A stretch of DNA of 7,546 nt from Lachnospiraceae bacterium (GTDB taxonomy: Bacteria > Bacillota > Clostridia > Lachnospirales > Lachnospiraceae), in contig CAAEAB010000038.1 in the NCBI GenBank assembly GCA_900753685.1, forward strand, positions 1-7,546, given 5' to 3'. Made by a program: the position numbers and the translations under genes. The notes below the pieces were generated by a model that was not told where the DNA came from, did no database searches, and was given only the letters and a program-made list of their open reading frames with translations. This document shows positions 5,684-7,546 of this stretch, piece by piece. Position 1 is the stretch's first letter, and each line of letters starts with the position of its first letter.

Positions 5684-6469
5684 ATGAAGATTGAGCGACT
5701 TAATGAAAATCAGATTCGCTGTACACTGAATAAAGAAGATTTAGCAAACCGTGAAATTAAGCTGAGTGAGCTTGCTTATGGTTCGGATAAAGCCAAACGG
5801 CTGTTTCGTGATATGATGATTCAGGCTTCCACCGAGGTGGGATTTGAAGCAAACGATATTCCTTTGGTCATCGAGGCCATACCTGTATCCAATGAATGTA
5901 TTATTTTGATTGTTACAAAGGTTGAAGACCCTGAAGAGCTGGATACCCGTTTTTCAAAATTCTCTCCGACGAACATATCTCTCGAGGACGCAACACCGAT
6001 CTCTGGCGAGGATTCCGACGATAATCCTTCCGGTTATCGCGGCGCGGCGGATATTCTGGACTTGTTTAAAAAGATCAGCGAGGAATTAATTGTCAAAGAA
6101 ATTTCTTCCGGCGAATCCAAGCTTCCGTTGCCATCGGGCGCAAAACCGAAATTTGGCGCAGGCATTTCCTCGATAGAGATGACGAAAATTTTCCTGTTCC
6201 ACAGCCTGGAAGACATATGCCAGTTTGCCGATGTGATTCATTCAAAATATCGCAGCTCGAATACCCTGTACAAAGATCAGAAAACCGGCAGCTTTTATCT
6301 GGTACTCACAAAAGGAAAGGCATCGCCCCATCTTTTTAATAAGGTCTGCAATATTGCCACAGAATACGGTGAATGCCTTCCGGCATCCGCGGCTTCTCCG
6401 GCCTACTACAATGAACATTTTACAATAATGATAAAAAATAAAGCAATTCAGAAACTGGCGAATCTGTAA
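5684..6469 (+). CDS. mecA: Adaptor protein MecA (ClpC substrate adaptor)
   Basis: The 261-residue protein begins MKIERLNENQIRCTLNKEDL, the typical MecA opening. The ATG at 5684 is chosen because AAAGGAG (5669-5675) sits 8 nt upstream; a GTG at 5675 lies inside that site and cannot be the start. About residues 1-85 form the N-terminal substrate-binding domain. About 90-160 form an acidic, low-order linker (EDPEELD, GEDSDDNPSG). About 165-261 form the C-terminal domain that binds the ClpC ATPase (IFLFHSLEDICQFADVI...YLVLTKG). It is somewhat longer than the roughly 218 residues of B. subtilis MecA, mainly in the linker. Known family role: deliver proteins such as ComK to ClpCP and promote ClpC hexamer assembly; its targets here are unknown. 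It is monocistronic, with its own promoter and a terminator at 6516-6564. Confidence 0.92.
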   Translation: MKIERLNENQIRCTLNKEDLANREIKLSELAYGSDKAKRLFRDMMIQASTEVGFEANDIPLVIEAIPVSNECIILIVTKVEDPEELDTRFSKFSPTNISLEDATPISGEDSDDNPSGYRGAADILDLFKKISEELIVKEISSGESKLPLPSGAKPKFGAGISSIEMTKIFLFHSLEDICQFADVIHSKYRSSNTLYKDQKTGSFYLVLTKGKASPHLFNKVCNIATEYGECLPASAASPAYYNEHFTIMIKNKAIQKLANL

Positions 6470-6470
6470 C

Positions 6471-6498
6471 TGTGAAAGGTTCTGACCGGACCCTCACA
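6471..6498 (+). other. Hairpin directly after the mecA stop
   Basis: TGTGA (6471-6475) pairs with TCACA (6494-6498), and inside it GGTTC (6478-6482) pairs with GGACC (6488-6492). No T-run follows, so it is probably an mRNA 3' structure rather than a terminator by itself. Confidence 0.4.
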
Positions 6499-6515
6499 CC
6501 TGATGCAAAAAAAAT

Positions 6516-6564
6516 AAAAATCTGGAAAGAATCCTCTAATTCACTGATTCTTTCCAGATTTTTT
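6516..6564. terminator. Bidirectional terminator between mecA and the NEAT protein gene
   Basis: AAAAATCTGGAAAGAATC (6516-6533) and GATTCTTTCCAGATTTTT (6546-6563) pair perfectly over 18 bp with a 12-nt loop. T-runs follow in both directions, including a long A-run at 6507-6514 that serves the minus strand. It ends both converging genes. Confidence 0.95.
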
Positions 6565-6571
6565 GTATGCC

Positions 6572-7546
6572 TTAATAAAATCTTCTTTTTATAAATACTG
6601 CTGTCAGCACGGCCACCGCTCCCGACAGAAGCAACACCACCGCCGCCCCATACACTAAAGAGGCATCGCCGGTCTTTACCGCAGTACCCGATTTAAGGGA
6701 ACTGCCAGTCAGAGAGCTGTTTCCCAAAGAACTGCCGCTGCCCAGAGAACTTCCACCGTTCAATGAAGCGCCCCCATTCAGAGAACCGCCGCCGCTCAAA
6801 GAACCGCCACTCGAAGAACCGCCGCTCGAAGAACCGCCGCTCGAAGAACCGCCTCCACTCGAAGGATCCTCCTCGCCGAAGGCCGGATCGTTATCCTCCA
6901 CAGCCTTCAATGTACTCCAGTCAAGGGCCAAAAATACCGGCTGTGTTCCAGTACCGGCCGAAATCGAATCCATAATCGGCACAAAGACCTGAAGCGGCAC
7001 ATAACCGTCATTCAACGCCTCCGGTATCAGTTCAAATGTTACAATGTCGGGATAATCTGTCCCGAAATCATCGCTGACCAAAGAACCATCCTCATTTTTT
7101 TGATAGGAATCCACAGTTACCTCTGCAAGATCTCCCATCGGATTACCATAGCTGTCCGTCGTATATCCCGTCATGAAATATTTCAGTTGACTTAAATATC
7201 CAAGCTGCTCGCCGATCGTCAATCCTTTAAAATCCATTGTCAAATAATATTTTCCATCTTTGACCGTCAGCTTCACCGTATGATTAATGGCATTATCTGA
7301 CATGGAACGCGTCTCTTTATCCGGCTTTAACATATAACCCGTAACAGAATACACGCCGTCTTTAAGATTTTTTACATCTAGATTTCCCGGGGTGTCCGGA
7401 ATATCTGGCGTGTCCGGGGTATCCGGAGTGTCCGGAGTTTCAGACTCTTCTGGAATATCTGGTTCCTCCGGAGTTTCTCCGCTGTTTTTATAGGTGATGG
7501 TAAATGTTGTCGTACCGGTATAATTTCCCGGCGCAGCGGCGGCCAC
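6572..7546 (-). CDS. NEAT-domain cell-surface protein, 5' partial
   Basis: The frame runs from the right edge to the TAA at 6574-6572, giving 324 visible residues; the GTG at the very edge is incidental and the true start lies outside. Visible residues 1-20 look like the end of a beta domain (GTTTFTITYK). A Pro/Glu/Asp linker with PDTP repeats (about 22-54) follows. A NEAT-type domain spans about 60-215: LKDGVYSV, the SMSDNA lip-like segment, VKLTVKDGKYYLTMDFKGL, and the end VFLALDWSTLK. A Ser/Gly-rich linker covers 229-290. The tail is VKTGD, a hydrophobic helix (about 297-319) and KRR, a sorting-signal-like end without canonical LPXTG. NEAT domains usually bind haem for iron uptake, but the usual YxxxY haem motif near the end of the domain is not visible here. 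Most likely a wall- or membrane-anchored haem or host-ligand binding protein. Confidence 0.85.
   Translation of the reverse strand: MAAAAPGNYTGTTTFTITYKNSGETPEEPDIPEESETPDTPDTPDTPDIPDTPGNLDVKNLKDGVYSVTGYMLKPDKETRSMSDNAINHTVKLTVKDGKYYLTMDFKGLTIGEQLGYLSQLKYFMTGYTTDSYGNPMGDLAEVTVDSYQKNEDGSLVSDDFGTDYPDIVTFELIPEALNDGYVPLQVFVPIMDSISAGTGTQPVFLALDWSTLKAVEDNDPAFGEEDPSSGGGSSSGGSSSGGSSSGGSLSGGGSLNGGASLNGGSSLGSGSSLGNSSLTGSSLKSGTAVKTGDASLVYGAAVVLLLSGAVAVLTAVFIKRRFY
6783..6863 (-). repeat. 15-bp tandem repeat encoding the Ser/Gly linker
   Basis: Near-identical 15-bp units read on the plus strand as GAACCGCC(G/A)CTCGAA at 6801-6815, 6816-6830 and 6831-6845, flanked by 18-bp variants at 6783-6800 and 6846-6863. 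They encode SSSGG-type units. Such tracts can gain or lose units by slippage without shifting the frame. Confidence 0.85.
7388..7441 (-). repeat. Degenerate 9-bp repeat encoding a PDTP linker
   Basis: Six imperfect 9-bp units encode Pro-Asp-Thr/Ile and Glu-Thr-Pro steps before the NEAT domain. This is a rigid, acidic spacer typical of wall proteins. Confidence 0.75.

Noticed and set aside
6763..6975. Arg/Lys-rich plus-strand ORF (KNRRSKNRR repeats)
   Set aside because: It is the reverse reading of the Ser/Gly linker repeat of the NEAT protein.
7544..7546. GTG start of the NEAT protein at the window edge
   Set aside because: The sequence there is mid-domain and has no visible upstream region; the gene simply continues outside.

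Overview
The window looks like a chromosomal segment of a low-to-mid GC Gram-positive anaerobe of the class Clostridia, most likely Lachnospiraceae. This rests on MecA, strong AGGAGG-type ribosome binding sites, sigma-A-like promoters with 17-bp spacers, a GH18 lipoprotein with an N-terminal copper-amine-oxidase-like domain, and a NEAT-domain surface protein ending in a KTGD/transmembrane/KRR tail. All of this is read by eye; no database search was run.

Layout. (1) Positions 1-2580, plus strand: the 3' part of an ABC-exporter adaptor gene (MacA/HlyD type), then 14 bp later a complete MacB/FtsX-type permease gene, closed by a long hairpin terminator. The ATPase is not in the window and may lie upstream. 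(2) Positions 2639-2919: a compact locus that reads as a type I toxin-antitoxin system. A plus-strand promoter drives a 19-codon hydrophobic peptide (2711-2770). A facing minus-strand promoter drives an antisense RNA of about 90 nt ending at a bidirectional terminator (2781-2827), so the two transcripts overlap through their 3' and 5' parts. (3) Positions 2945-5275, minus strand: a two-gene operon encoding a two-TM protein with an extracytoplasmic domain (unrecognised) and a GH18 lipoprotein, with a good promoter at 5308-5336. (4) Positions 5337-5683: AT-rich divergent intergenic region with an orphan promoter-palindrome unit and the mecA promoter with its repeats. (5) Positions 5684-6469, plus strand: mecA, adaptor of the ClpC protease. 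(6) A perfect 18-bp bidirectional terminator separates mecA from the converging gene for (7) a surface-anchored NEAT protein (6572 to the right edge, minus strand, 5' end outside).

How the parts fit. The ABC export pair, the GH18 lipoprotein with its membrane partner and the NEAT protein all act at the cell envelope. MecA is a cytoplasmic regulator and is not obviously linked to them. The toxin-antitoxin locus sits between two converging operons and is insulated from the left by the exporter terminator. From the right, read-through of the GH18 operon would run straight through the antitoxin RNA.

The most interesting item is the small toxin/antisense-RNA locus, which conventional gene calling would miss. 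It resembles the TxpA/RatA and Hol_Tox class, so it is probably a new instance of a known class rather than a wholly new system. The shortened start, the self-complementary loop and the operator-like repeat are the unusual parts.
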